The notes beneath the pieces were generated by a model. The model did not search any database. It was not told the origin of the DNA and was given only the letters and a program-made list of their open reading frames with translations. A stretch of DNA of 64,000 nt, taken from assembly GCF_008298035.1 (NCBI RefSeq), contig NZ_CP042910.1:4417001-4481000 (forward strand). The letters run 5' to 3'. The position numbers and the translations under genes were made by a program. Positions within the stretch are counted from its first letter, which is position 1; each line of letters begins with the position of its first letter. Positions 36,867 to 45,026 of this stretch are shown piece by piece. Origin of the DNA: Gimesia maris (GTDB lineage Bacteria > Planctomycetota > Planctomycetia > Planctomycetales > Planctomycetaceae).

Positions 36867-39800
36867 TTAACGTAACACCGGCAGTCGATCTTTCAGCTTA
36901 GAGAGCAGCGAAGATTCTCTGTCTGCCTGCACCGGTTCACCAACCTTTGCGCGAAGCGGGCACTGACGACACATCACCAGGATATAAGCCGAGGGAATAT
37001 AATAGAGGGCCAAGAGCGTGGCACCGCCGACGCCCCCGGCAATCGTGATCGCCAGCGGTGGCCAAAACCCGCCTCCGGCAATCACCAGCGGTGCAAAGCC
37101 GGCTACCGTAGTGAGCGACGTGGCGACCACATGTCGTGTCGATCGCAGCACAACGTCGCGGACGACGACTCGATTCCCTTTGCGGGCTTCAGGATTCGCA
37201 CGCAACTCGGCCAGCACCACGATGGCGTCGTTAATCGCAACGCCCGCCAGTCCCATCGAACCGACAATCGCCATGAAGCCAAAGGGAAAACCAAATAACC
37301 ACAACATCCCCAGCCCCAGACCAATCGAAAGAATCCCGACCGTCCCCACCAGCGCCGCCACGCGAAACGAAGCAAAAGACAGCACCAGGGTCGCCACCAT
37401 CAGGACCATCAACACGCCGACATTCGCCAGCAGATTTCCGACTGCGTCATCGCGTTTGGATGCTTCGCCCCCCCATTCCAGACGATAGCCCGGGGGAAGT
37501 TCAAAGCCCGCCTGCTTCAATTTTGACTGGAATTCTGCCAGTGCTTCAGCGGGCAGTACACCTGCCTTCAGATACGCCTGCACTTCATTCATCCGCTCAC
37601 CATTGAAGTGAGAAATGGCGGCCACTTCCGACGACATTTTCACTTCCGCAATCGCCGTCAAGGGCACAAACTGTGGCTGACCGTCTTCTGTTATTTTACG
37701 GGAGATCAGTTGCAGCGATGCAATATCGTTGACCGAAGCCCGTCGCGCCTGTGGTACGCGAATTCGTACTGGCAGTTCTTCTGTCTCTTCAAGGATACTT
37801 CCCCCCAGCGAACCTTCCAGAGCCGCATTTAACTGATTCGAGATTTCCGCATGATCCAGCCCCGCCAGTCGTGCCTGTTCTTCGTCGATCTTCAATGTCA
37901 GTTTTGGCAGGGGATCCGCCAGTTCCGCTTTATGATGCAGTACATTCGTCGTGCGACTTAATATCGTCCGCAGCTCATCTCCACTCTGACTGAGCTGATG
38001 CAGGTCAGGTCCGAACAGCCGTACCTCGATCGGCGCATCGAAGGGAGGCCCCTGCTCCAGTTGCCGCACCAGGACACGCGAATGTGGCACCTTGCGATCC
38101 AGTTCCCGCTGCAGTTCATGAATCAGGGCTTCGCCTCCCTCGGCTGTATTGAGCTGCACGAGTGCCTGGGCATAGTTGGAAGCGTTTTCCCGTTTGGCAA
38201 CGATGTTGTAATAAAACTGGGGTGCACTTTCACCCAGAAACCATTCAATCCCCTTCACCTGCGGATGTTCGAGTACCACCTGTCGAATCGATTCGATCGT
38301 CTGCCGGGTCTCAGCCAGTGAAGCATGGGCATTCAGTTCCAGTTCAATATTTACCTGATCGCGGTCAGCTGGCGGGAAAAACTGCTCGGGCAGCGAACCA
38401 GCGACGATAAACCCGCTAATAGGCAACAGGCATCCCAGTGCCACGCCCAGCACGGGACGAGCAAACAGATAATCCAGCGATTTCTGATACCAGTCACGCA
38501 GACCAGCATGGCTGAACCCCACCTGCCACCAGTGAGCGTGTTCGAGATCTTCATTCGCATCAGCAAACAGAGCTGCAATGGCGGGAATCACTGTCATCGC
38601 CAGGAAGAAGGAACTGCAGATCGCCAGAATCACGCTGATGGCGATCGAGCCGACAAACTCACCTGCGGGTCCGGGCATCAATGCGATCGGCGCAAAAGCG
38701 AGTACCGTCGTTAAAGTGGACCCCAATAACGGAACTGCCAGATGTCTTACGGTTGAAATCACGGCATCCTCAGGAGCCATCCCCATATGCAATTTGGCCC
38801 TGACTTCATCGACCACGACAATCGCATTATCAATCAGTAATCCCAGGGCAATGATCAACCCGGTAACTGACATCTGATGAATGGGGATGTCCATAAAGCG
38901 CAGTCCTGCCAGTACCATAAACGCGGATAACGGTAACGCGGTTCCTACCACCAGCGCATTTCGCCAGCCCATCATGAAGACGATAACCACGATCACCGCG
39001 ATTCCGCCCAGCACCAGGTTCCAGACAAGACCGCTGAGACGCGCCTCGACATAGCGGTTCTGATCGAACAGCGTCTGCACGCTGACATCATCTGCCAGCG
39101 ACTGTTCGAACTCAGCCAGTGCCACTTTTGCTGCATGGCTCCAATGATCAATCCGCACATTATCCCGCACAAACATTCCTAACGTGACCGCAGGCTTACC
39201 GTCGGCAATTACCAGACTACTCAATGGCAAAGCCACTCCCTTATGAATGGTCGCAATATCCCCTAATTGCACGGAATGGCCTTCCGAACCGAACTGGACA
39301 GGTGTATTAGCAATTCGTGACAGACTATCCAGTTCGGAGTCGACATCAATCAGCAAATCACTTTTCACGCCACGCAACTGGCCAGCAGTTAACTTGGCAT
39401 CCGACGATTCCACCTGCTGCGCGATCTGTTTCACACTCAAACCCAGCGAAGCAATCTTATCGGGCTGGACTTCGACCACAATCTCTTCATCCGGATCGCC
39501 AAACGTATCAATATCCTCGGTATCGGAAATCGCCCGCAGTCGGTCTTCCAACTGCTTGGCTGAACGACGCAGCACAGCATAATTCACATGATTGGGATTG
39601 TCCCACACCAGTGCCACAATCAACGCGTAGGCTTTGACTTCCAGCTCTTCAAAATCCGGTTCTTGGGCACCGGCTGGGAATTCCACCCGGGCATCATCAA
39701 TTTTATCCCGGATCCGCGACCAGACTTCGTCAACTTCGTAGACATCATCGCGGAGCTCAATCGTCATTGAGGACATCCCACTGCGGGAAATGGTCCTCAG

Positions 39801-40049
39801 TTCTTTGATCTCATCAATTTCCCGCAGTTCTTCTTCCAGCTTTTCAGAGACCAGCGATTCCACACGGGTGGCGTCTGCGCCCGGGAAACGCGTATTGACC
39901 CGCGCGACGCGTTGCGTCAGCACGGGATCTTCCATCCGAGGCAGCACATAGTAACTGGAAAGACCCGCGACGGTAATCAGCGCCATCAGCAGGATGAGTA
40001 ACCGCCTGTTTCGGTAAAATAATCCTTCCAGCATAGTTTGATTCCCCAT
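36867..40049 (-). CDS. RND-family efflux pump (inner-membrane permease)
   Basis: Proton-driven RND exporter of 1060 residues, the usual length, with 12 predicted membrane helices and two large periplasmic loops. Landmarks: N-terminal FYRNRRLLILLMALITVAGL; YVLPRMEDPVLTQR; and the central helix motif GLIIALGLLIDNAIVVVDE. In AcrB the equivalent pair is Asp-Asp; here it reads Asp-Asn, so proton relay may depend on one acidic residue. The C-terminal half repeats the pattern (GLAGVAINDAIVVLAELRA). An ATG at 40034 is an alternative start. It lies 72 bases after the adaptor gene and is the last gene of the TetR-adaptor-pump unit. No TolC-like channel is encoded next to it. Confidence 0.94.
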   Translation of the reverse strand: MGNQTMLEGLFYRNRRLLILLMALITVAGLSSYYVLPRMEDPVLTQRVARVNTRFPGADATRVESLVSEKLEEELREIDEIKELRTISRSGMSSMTIELRDDVYEVDEVWSRIRDKIDDARVEFPAGAQEPDFEELEVKAYALIVALVWDNPNHVNYAVLRRSAKQLEDRLRAISDTEDIDTFGDPDEEIVVEVQPDKIASLGLSVKQIAQQVESSDAKLTAGQLRGVKSDLLIDVDSELDSLSRIANTPVQFGSEGHSVQLGDIATIHKGVALPLSSLVIADGKPAVTLGMFVRDNVRIDHWSHAAKVALAEFEQSLADDVSVQTLFDQNRYVEARLSGLVWNLVLGGIAVIVVIVFMMGWRNALVVGTALPLSAFMVLAGLRFMDIPIHQMSVTGLIIALGLLIDNAIVVVDEVRAKLHMGMAPEDAVISTVRHLAVPLLGSTLTTVLAFAPIALMPGPAGEFVGSIAISVILAICSSFFLAMTVIPAIAALFADANEDLEHAHWWQVGFSHAGLRDWYQKSLDYLFARPVLGVALGCLLPISGFIVAGSLPEQFFPPADRDQVNIELELNAHASLAETRQTIESIRQVVLEHPQVKGIEWFLGESAPQFYYNIVAKRENASNYAQALVQLNTAEGGEALIHELQRELDRKVPHSRVLVRQLEQGPPFDAPIEVRLFGPDLHQLSQSGDELRTILSRTTNVLHHKAELADPLPKLTLKIDEEQARLAGLDHAEISNQLNAALEGSLGGSILEETEELPVRIRVPQARRASVNDIASLQLISRKITEDGQPQFVPLTAIAEVKMSSEVAAISHFNGERMNEVQAYLKAGVLPAEALAEFQSKLKQAGFELPPGYRLEWGGEASKRDDAVGNLLANVGVLMVLMVATLVLSFASFRVAALVGTVGILSIGLGLGMLWLFGFPFGFMAIVGSMGLAGVAINDAIVVLAELRANPEARKGNRVVVRDVVLRSTRHVVATSLTTVAGFAPLVIAGGGFWPPLAITIAGGVGGATLLALYYIPSAYILVMCRQCPLRAKVGEPVQADRESSLLSKLKDRLPVLR

Positions 40050-40121
40050 TGTTTTCTGAAAGGTCTGATGTTTACCCGATCAACGCTGAACGATTGATTT
40101 CCGAATGACTGCCATCCCCGT

Positions 40122-41477
40122 TCAACGACGGTCTTTAATCACCACCCGCTGATTGCCAGTCAACTTATGAATTCCATCTGCCACGATCTGATCACCGCTT
40201 TTTAAAGTACCACGTACCAGTACCCGATTGTCTTCCGTATGCAATACTTCCAGCTGGCGTTTTTCCAGGACTTTTTCTCCCGCTTCTTTTCCTGGAATCA
40301 CGGCATAGGCAGACCAGAGCCCCCGCTCTCCCCGTGCCAGTGAACTGAGAGGAAGCCAGAACCCCTGCATTTCGACCGGTTCAGAGATTTCAATGCGAAT
40401 GACCTGACCTGGAACGAGTTGTTCAGCCGCCTGCTCACTGAGTGACAGCACCACTTCCTGCGTTCGCGTTACCGGATCCAGTTCAGGCAGAATCGCTTTC
40501 AGTGTTGACTGATAACTTTTTCCGTTGAGCCCCACTTCCTGCTGGCTGCCATGTTTCAGATGGATGGCCATCTCTACGGGCACACCAATATGAGCTTCCA
40601 GCCTTTGATCTTCGACCAGGCGAAACAGTGGCGCATTGGGAAAGATCACGGTCCCTTCATCGGCATAGCGTTTTGAAATCCGACCACCAAAGGGGGCTTT
40701 GAGCACAGTATCATCCAGGTCGACCTGGTTGTCTTCGAGTGAGGCATCCAGATTAGCGACAACCGCTTTCTGGGCTGCAATCTGCTCTTTGCGAGTCCCT
40801 TCCTGCAACTCTGAGAGCCGACTGCGCGCTGCATCGAGCTGGGCCTGCTGCTGTTCCACTTCGTATTGGGACGCTTCATAATCGGAACTGGTAATTGCAT
40901 TGCGTTTCAGCAACTGCTGATTCCGGGAGTGATCCGCGAGGAGATTTTTGAGACGGGCATTCAGTTGCCTGACTTCGGCTTCCGCGACAGCAACCGTTTG
41001 CGCTCGTGGCCCTGCTTGCAGCTCATCCAGCTTTGCCTGTGCTGCGGCGCGCTCTGCCTGCAGTTTCAAACGACTGACTTCCAGATGTCTGGTATCCAGT
41101 CGGGCCAGTACCATCCCCGTCTGAACCTGATCTCCCTCATCGACAACAATTTCAGTCAGCTTTCCACTCCGCTCGAATGCCAGTTCGCTCAATCGAGCCG
41201 CCGTCACTTTACCGGTATAGGTTCGTTTTCGGGCAAACGAATCGACGGGCTCCAGTTCGATCACATCCACTGGTATTCCGGATTGCCTGGTCTCTTTCAT
41301 GGAAGCTTCAGTGGAAAAGGCATTGTGCACGCTCCCCTGGAACAACCCCAGGAAAACTGTCAGTAGCAACACTGCCACCGCCAGAGCGAACAGCATGTTA
41401 TAGCGTGCCAGTTTTTGACGAAACGTCAACTTGTTTTCAAAAAAATACGACTCAGACTGCGTTCTGCTGAAGTTCAT
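40122..41477 (-). CDS. RND efflux periplasmic adaptor (HlyD/AcrA type)
   Basis: Adaptor of the RND pump, 451 residues. The ATG at 41477 has a strong GGGAGGT 8 bases upstream and lies 26 bases inside the end of the TetR gene. One membrane helix (about 30-50) is followed by barrel-sandwich half FERSGKLTEIVVDEGDQVQTGMVL (about 104-127), a coiled coil to about 245, then LKAPFGGRISKRYADEGTVI and beta-barrel domains. The membrane-anchor type rather than a lipoprotein signal is used. Confidence 0.93.
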   Translation of the reverse strand: MNFSRTQSESYFFENKLTFRQKLARYNMLFALAVAVLLLTVFLGLFQGSVHNAFSTEASMKETRQSGIPVDVIELEPVDSFARKRTYTGKVTAARLSELAFERSGKLTEIVVDEGDQVQTGMVLARLDTRHLEVSRLKLQAERAAAQAKLDELQAGPRAQTVAVAEAEVRQLNARLKNLLADHSRNQQLLKRNAITSSDYEASQYEVEQQQAQLDAARSRLSELQEGTRKEQIAAQKAVVANLDASLEDNQVDLDDTVLKAPFGGRISKRYADEGTVIFPNAPLFRLVEDQRLEAHIGVPVEMAIHLKHGSQQEVGLNGKSYQSTLKAILPELDPVTRTQEVVLSLSEQAAEQLVPGQVIRIEISEPVEMQGFWLPLSSLARGERGLWSAYAVIPGKEAGEKVLEKRQLEVLHTEDNRVLVRGTLKSGDQIVADGIHKLTGNQRVVIKDRR

Positions 41478-42180
41478 TTCCAAATACCTCCCGGGTAATA
41501 CGGTCGTAAACCGCGTCGTAATCGACTTCGGTACTCAATGGCTGCCACTGAATTCCGTCAAGAAAACGATTAAAATTTCGGCGGAGCATTTCATAGGGTG
41601 AAGAAATGCCCAATTCACTGAGCGAGTTACTGGTAGTAATGATCGAATAGCCGCCTACAGACAGAGACCAGAGACCGAACACAATTTCTTCAGGGGTGGC
41701 AGATTCTCCCAGATGCACATCCCCCCGAGAGACACCATCACGCACGATGCCGCCTACGATCCCGATGCAGCGATGCTCGTAGTTTGACATAAGTTTACGA
41801 CGTTCTTCTGATGTTTTATCCCAGATCGAATCGAGTCGAATGGTCTGCTCGACACAGAAATGATCGGGATAGGTTTTGACAAACAGTTCGGCAGCAGCGC
41901 CGATTGCAGCAATCCGTTCGCGCGAGGTTCCCTGAAACAGCGCCGCCTTCTGAAACATGGCCAGCCGCTTTTCGAGGGTCTGAATCGCCAGAGTTATGAT
42001 AATCTCTTCTTTGCAGGAGAAATGGTTATAAATCGTGCCCTTAGAGTACTCCAGCAGACTGGTGAGCCGATCCATATTCAGACCGTTATACCCGCCTTCA
42101 ATGAACATGGGGCGCGCGCACTCCAGGATTTTCGCTTCGCGTTCCTGAATCTCTCGTTGTTTGCGATCTCGGGTATTCAT
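41452..42180 (-). CDS. TetR/AcrR-family repressor
   Basis: Probable local repressor of the RND pump. With the ATG at 42180 the product is 242 residues; an ATG at 42207 would add 9. The N-terminal helix-turn-helix is clear (AKILECARPMFIEGGYNGLNMDRLTSLLEYSKGTIYNHFSCKEEI, about 14-58), followed by an all-helical ligand-binding domain. The gene leads the operon and overlaps the adaptor gene, so it probably represses its own transcription through the inverted repeat at 42194-42206. Inducer unknown. Confidence 0.92.
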   Translation of the reverse strand: MNTRDRKQREIQEREAKILECARPMFIEGGYNGLNMDRLTSLLEYSKGTIYNHFSCKEEIIITLAIQTLEKRLAMFQKAALFQGTSRERIAAIGAAAELFVKTYPDHFCVEQTIRLDSIWDKTSEERRKLMSNYEHRCIGIVGGIVRDGVSRGDVHLGESATPEEIVFGLWSLSVGGYSIITTSNSLSELGISSPYEMLRRNFNRFLDGIQWQPLSTEVDYDAVYDRITREVFGNELQQNAV

Positions 42181-42193
42181 GATGTCACTATTT

Positions 42194-42216
42194 TGACGGA
42201 TCGTCATTTATTGTCA
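42194..42216 (-). promoter_or_regulatory. Inverted repeat upstream of TetR gene, candidate operator
   Basis: TGACG-GAT-CGTCA at 42194-42206, with a further TTGAC/GTCAA pair spanning 42193-42216. It lies 13-36 bases upstream of the chosen TetR start. A near-perfect dyad at the head of a TetR-led operon is the expected place for autorepression. Confidence 0.5.
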
Positions 42217-42553
42217 AGTTAATAATGGGATTTTTTCAGATTGCCGGGAAAAGGGACATCGGGGCGACATCTACGCCCACAGAACAAGCTGGAAGAACAC
42301 ACCCATCTCGTTTCATATATAAACTTTAGGCAACACAAGCTATCGTGACAACGGATGCATGCCTGCAATTGAATCAGAGTCTGGAAAAATGAGACAGGCC
42401 GTCAGCTAGCGTACGTTGCGTCATTTTTTCATCAGGAAATGACCGTCACATGTTGCTGGACTGTGTCCAGTTTTACTGTAGCGTTTCCAGGATGTTTGAC
42501 CCGAGTATATCAGATTGCGAGACGCGACACTTAAATGTGCTGTGTTCCAGAAC
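42208..42553. other. Intergenic region between two-component and TetR units
   Basis: About 345 bases. It should hold the TetR promoter and the end of the response-regulator transcript. A short CTGGAC-TGT-GTCCAG dyad followed by TTTT is at 42456-42474 on the plus strand, the wrong strand to end the response-regulator transcript. No gene is supported. Confidence 0.5.
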
Positions 42554-43984
42554 CTAAGTCTGTTCTTCCCGCTGCTTCTGATATTCTTTGAGCTTACGAT
42601 AGAGGGTTCGTTCCCCAATGCCCAGCATCCTGGCAGCTTCTTCCCGCTTACCGTCCGCCAGATCCAGAGCCCGTTCGATGTAATACCGCTCGACTTCTGA
42701 GAAAGGACGTCCAATCAGAAAATCAGCGCCTGAACGATCCGAGATGTAACTACTGTCTCCCTCTGGTCCCGTCATGGGCACGATTTCTTCGGGCAGGTCA
42801 TCCAGATCCAGAATCCCATCGGTGTCCAGTACGAGCATTCGCTCAGCAGCGTTTTTGAGCTGGCGGATATTGCCCGGCCAGTCATAAGACATCAAGGCGC
42901 GACGTGCGGCACGCGAAACGCCATCATAGGGTTTGTGATACTGCGAAGAGAGTTCCTTGAGAAAATGATCCGTCAACAGTGGGATATCACCACGTCGTTC
43001 GCGCAGAGGAGGCAGTTCGATTTTGACGACGGAGAGCCGGTAATACAGATCCTGGCGAAATGTGCCTTTTTTCACCATCTCCAGCAGATCCGCATTGGTT
43101 GCCGCCACCAGTCGCACATTCAGGCTGATCTCTTCGTTCATTCCCAGCCGGGCGATCTTTCGATCTTCCAGCACGCGTAACAGTTTGATCTGCGTCTGCA
43201 TCGGCATTTCGCCGACTTCATCCAGAAACAGTGTGCCTCCGTTTGCATGTTCGAATTTCCCGATTCGTTTTCCCACCGCTCCGGTAAATGCCCCCGGCTC
43301 ATGACCGAACAGTTCACTTTCCAGAATACTGTCAGGCAGCGCAGAAATATTGAGGGGCACAAAGGGCTTGCTTTTGCGTTCGCTGTTCTGATGAATGGCG
43401 CGGGCTACCAGTTCTTTCCCCGTGCCACTCTCCCCTTCAATCAGCACGGTACTGTTGGTTGATGCGACATTTTTCAGTTTGTCGACGATTTTATGCATCT
43501 GTGGTGTATTACCAATGACACCTTCAAAACCAAATTTTTCATCCAGCCGTCTGTGCAGTTCGGCATTCCGCCGCATCAGGCGCACCCGCGTCGAAGCTTT
43601 TTCGACCGCGTTACGCAGTTCATTGATATCCAGGGGTTTGGTCAGATAAGTATAAGCGCCCAGTTGCATCGCGGTCACTGCTGAGTTGATGGATCCATGC
43701 CCCGTCAACACGATGACTTCTGCATCCGGCAGTTCGTCTTTTGCTGTCCTCAGGATCGCCAGCCCGTCGACACCATCCATGCGAAGATCCGTAATGACGA
43801 TATCCGCCGTTTCGCTTTCGATCAGCTTGGCACCCTGTTCACCGGAAGTGGCAATTTTGCAATCACAGCCAACCCGTTCCAGGCTTTCTGCAACGGCCTG
43901 CGCATGGGCTTCATCGTCGTCAATAATTAATACGCGAATGACGATCGATTCCAGATCGGTTTCCGTGGCGTCTTTCGAGCTCAT
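42554..43984 (-). CDS. NtrC-family sigma-54-dependent response regulator
   Basis: Transcription activator for sigma-54 promoters, 476 residues from the ATG at 43984 ([10 protein letters not shown]); the frame extends upstream to a GTG at 44080. Receiver domain about 15-130, with the acidic pocket IDDDE and phospho-acceptor Asp66 in VITDLRMDG and Lys116 in LTKPL. AAA+ domain with Walker A GESGTGKE (184-191) and the sigma-54 contact GAFTGA (231-236). The C-terminal Fis-type helix-turn-helix ends in [22 protein letters not shown]. All domains needed for activation are intact. The partner kinase gene is 165 bases upstream on the same strand. Confidence 0.94.
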   Translation of the reverse strand: MSSKDATETDLESIVIRVLIIDDDEAHAQAVAESLERVGCDCKIATSGEQGAKLIESETADIVITDLRMDGVDGLAILRTAKDELPDAEVIVLTGHGSINSAVTAMQLGAYTYLTKPLDINELRNAVEKASTRVRLMRRNAELHRRLDEKFGFEGVIGNTPQMHKIVDKLKNVASTNSTVLIEGESGTGKELVARAIHQNSERKSKPFVPLNISALPDSILESELFGHEPGAFTGAVGKRIGKFEHANGGTLFLDEVGEMPMQTQIKLLRVLEDRKIARLGMNEEISLNVRLVAATNADLLEMVKKGTFRQDLYYRLSVVKIELPPLRERRGDIPLLTDHFLKELSSQYHKPYDGVSRAARRALMSYDWPGNIRQLKNAAERMLVLDTDGILDLDDLPEEIVPMTGPEGDSSYISDRSGADFLIGRPFSEVERYYIERALDLADGKREEAARMLGIGERTLYRKLKEYQKQREEQT

Positions 43985-44149
43985 TGAGCGGACTCTCTGC
44001 CTTTCCAGATTGGTTGGGGAAATATTCTTTCCCATGAAGTAAATCGGTTGAATTAAACGAAGAGGATTTGCACAGATCACTGTCGGACCAGGCAGCCCCC
44101 ATCATATTCAAGTCAGAATTACAAATAAATTCCCGGGAGTTGTCAAACT

Positions 44150-44884
44150 TCAGCAAACGGGAAATGAAATGGTGAAACGGGTTCCTCTCCCCTGTTCACT
44201 TTCACATTCAATTTTGCCGTGATGCGCATCGATAATTTTTTTGACCGTCGGTAGCCCCAGTCCGCTGCCCCCCGGTTTTGTGGAAAAGAAGGTCTCAAAA
44301 ATCCGTGATTTTACTTTTTCATCAATGCCTTTTCCGTTATCGATGATGTCGAGATAGACCATTCCGTCTTTATGCGATGTCTGCAGCTCAATCAACCCGC
44401 CATCGGGCATTGCCTGTATCACATTGAGGGCCAGGTTCATCAGCACCTGTCGAAACAGCGCCTGATCCACCTGAACCTGGGGGAGGTCGGCATCAAAATG
44501 CGGACTGATTTCGATCGAGGCTTCACGCGCCTGGGGCCTGAAAAAATCGATAAAGTCGCTGACCAGATCATTCAGATTGGACGCACTCAGCGCCAGTTTG
44601 CCGACCCGGGCAAACTGCAGAAAGGCGTCCAGAATATCCTGCAGATGCTTACATTCCTTCTGAACACTTTCCACTTTCTTCAGCATGCGATGTTTCGCAG
44701 GGACATCCAGCGTTTCCAGATCTTCCGTGAGCAGTTCCAGATTCATACTCATCGTTGAAAGGGGGTTCTTGATTTCGTGAGCCAACCCTCCGGCCAAGGT
44801 CGCAATTTCGGAATACTGCGCTTCAAATTTCTCACGCTCTTCGGCGCTCAACGGGCTTTCATTGATTGCTGATGATCTTGTCAT
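44150..44884 (-). CDS. Soluble sensor histidine kinase (NtrB-like core, no sensor domain)
   Basis: A 244-residue kinase from the ATG at 44884 (MTRSSAINESP), with GGA 8 bases upstream; an ATG at 44944 would overlap the terminator of pnp. After ~25 residues of coiled-coil-like sequence comes the phospho-acceptor box GGLAHEIKNPLS (His36), then ATPase boxes NLALNVIQA, DIIDNGKGID and GGSGLGLPTVKKI. There is no membrane helix, PAS or GAF domain, so signal input must come from another protein. It presumably phosphorylates the NtrC-type regulator next door. Confidence 0.92.
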   Translation of the reverse strand: MTRSSAINESPLSAEEREKFEAQYSEIATLAGGLAHEIKNPLSTMSMNLELLTEDLETLDVPAKHRMLKKVESVQKECKHLQDILDAFLQFARVGKLALSASNLNDLVSDFIDFFRPQAREASIEISPHFDADLPQVQVDQALFRQVLMNLALNVIQAMPDGGLIELQTSHKDGMVYLDIIDNGKGIDEKVKSRIFETFFSTKPGGSGLGLPTVKKIIDAHHGKIECESEQGRGTRFTISFPVC

Positions 44885-44950
44885 ACAATTTATCCAGATC
44901 GTCCAGGAAAAGAGGTTTTCGACAAACCAATGCCGAAACCGCATCTACAA

Positions 44951-44998
44951 AAATAAAACGATGAAGTCATCTCACGGCGAGCTCCTTCATCGTTTTTT
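44951..44998 (-). terminator. Bidirectional intrinsic terminator after pnp
   Basis: A 12-base perfect stem AAAACGATGAAG / CTTCATCGTTTT (44955-44966 with 44985-44996). On the minus strand it is followed by ATTTTTG, 30 bases after the pnp stop; T-rich sequence on the other side would also let it work on the plus strand. Confidence 0.85.
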
Positions 44999-45026
44999 AT
45001 TTTCTCAGATTAAAGAGAATCTTCTC

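Noticed and set aside
42456-42474. CTGGAC/GTCCAG dyad followed by TTTT on the plus strand
   Set aside because: Neighbouring genes are read on the minus strand, where no T-run follows; a 6-base stem with 3-base loop may be chance.
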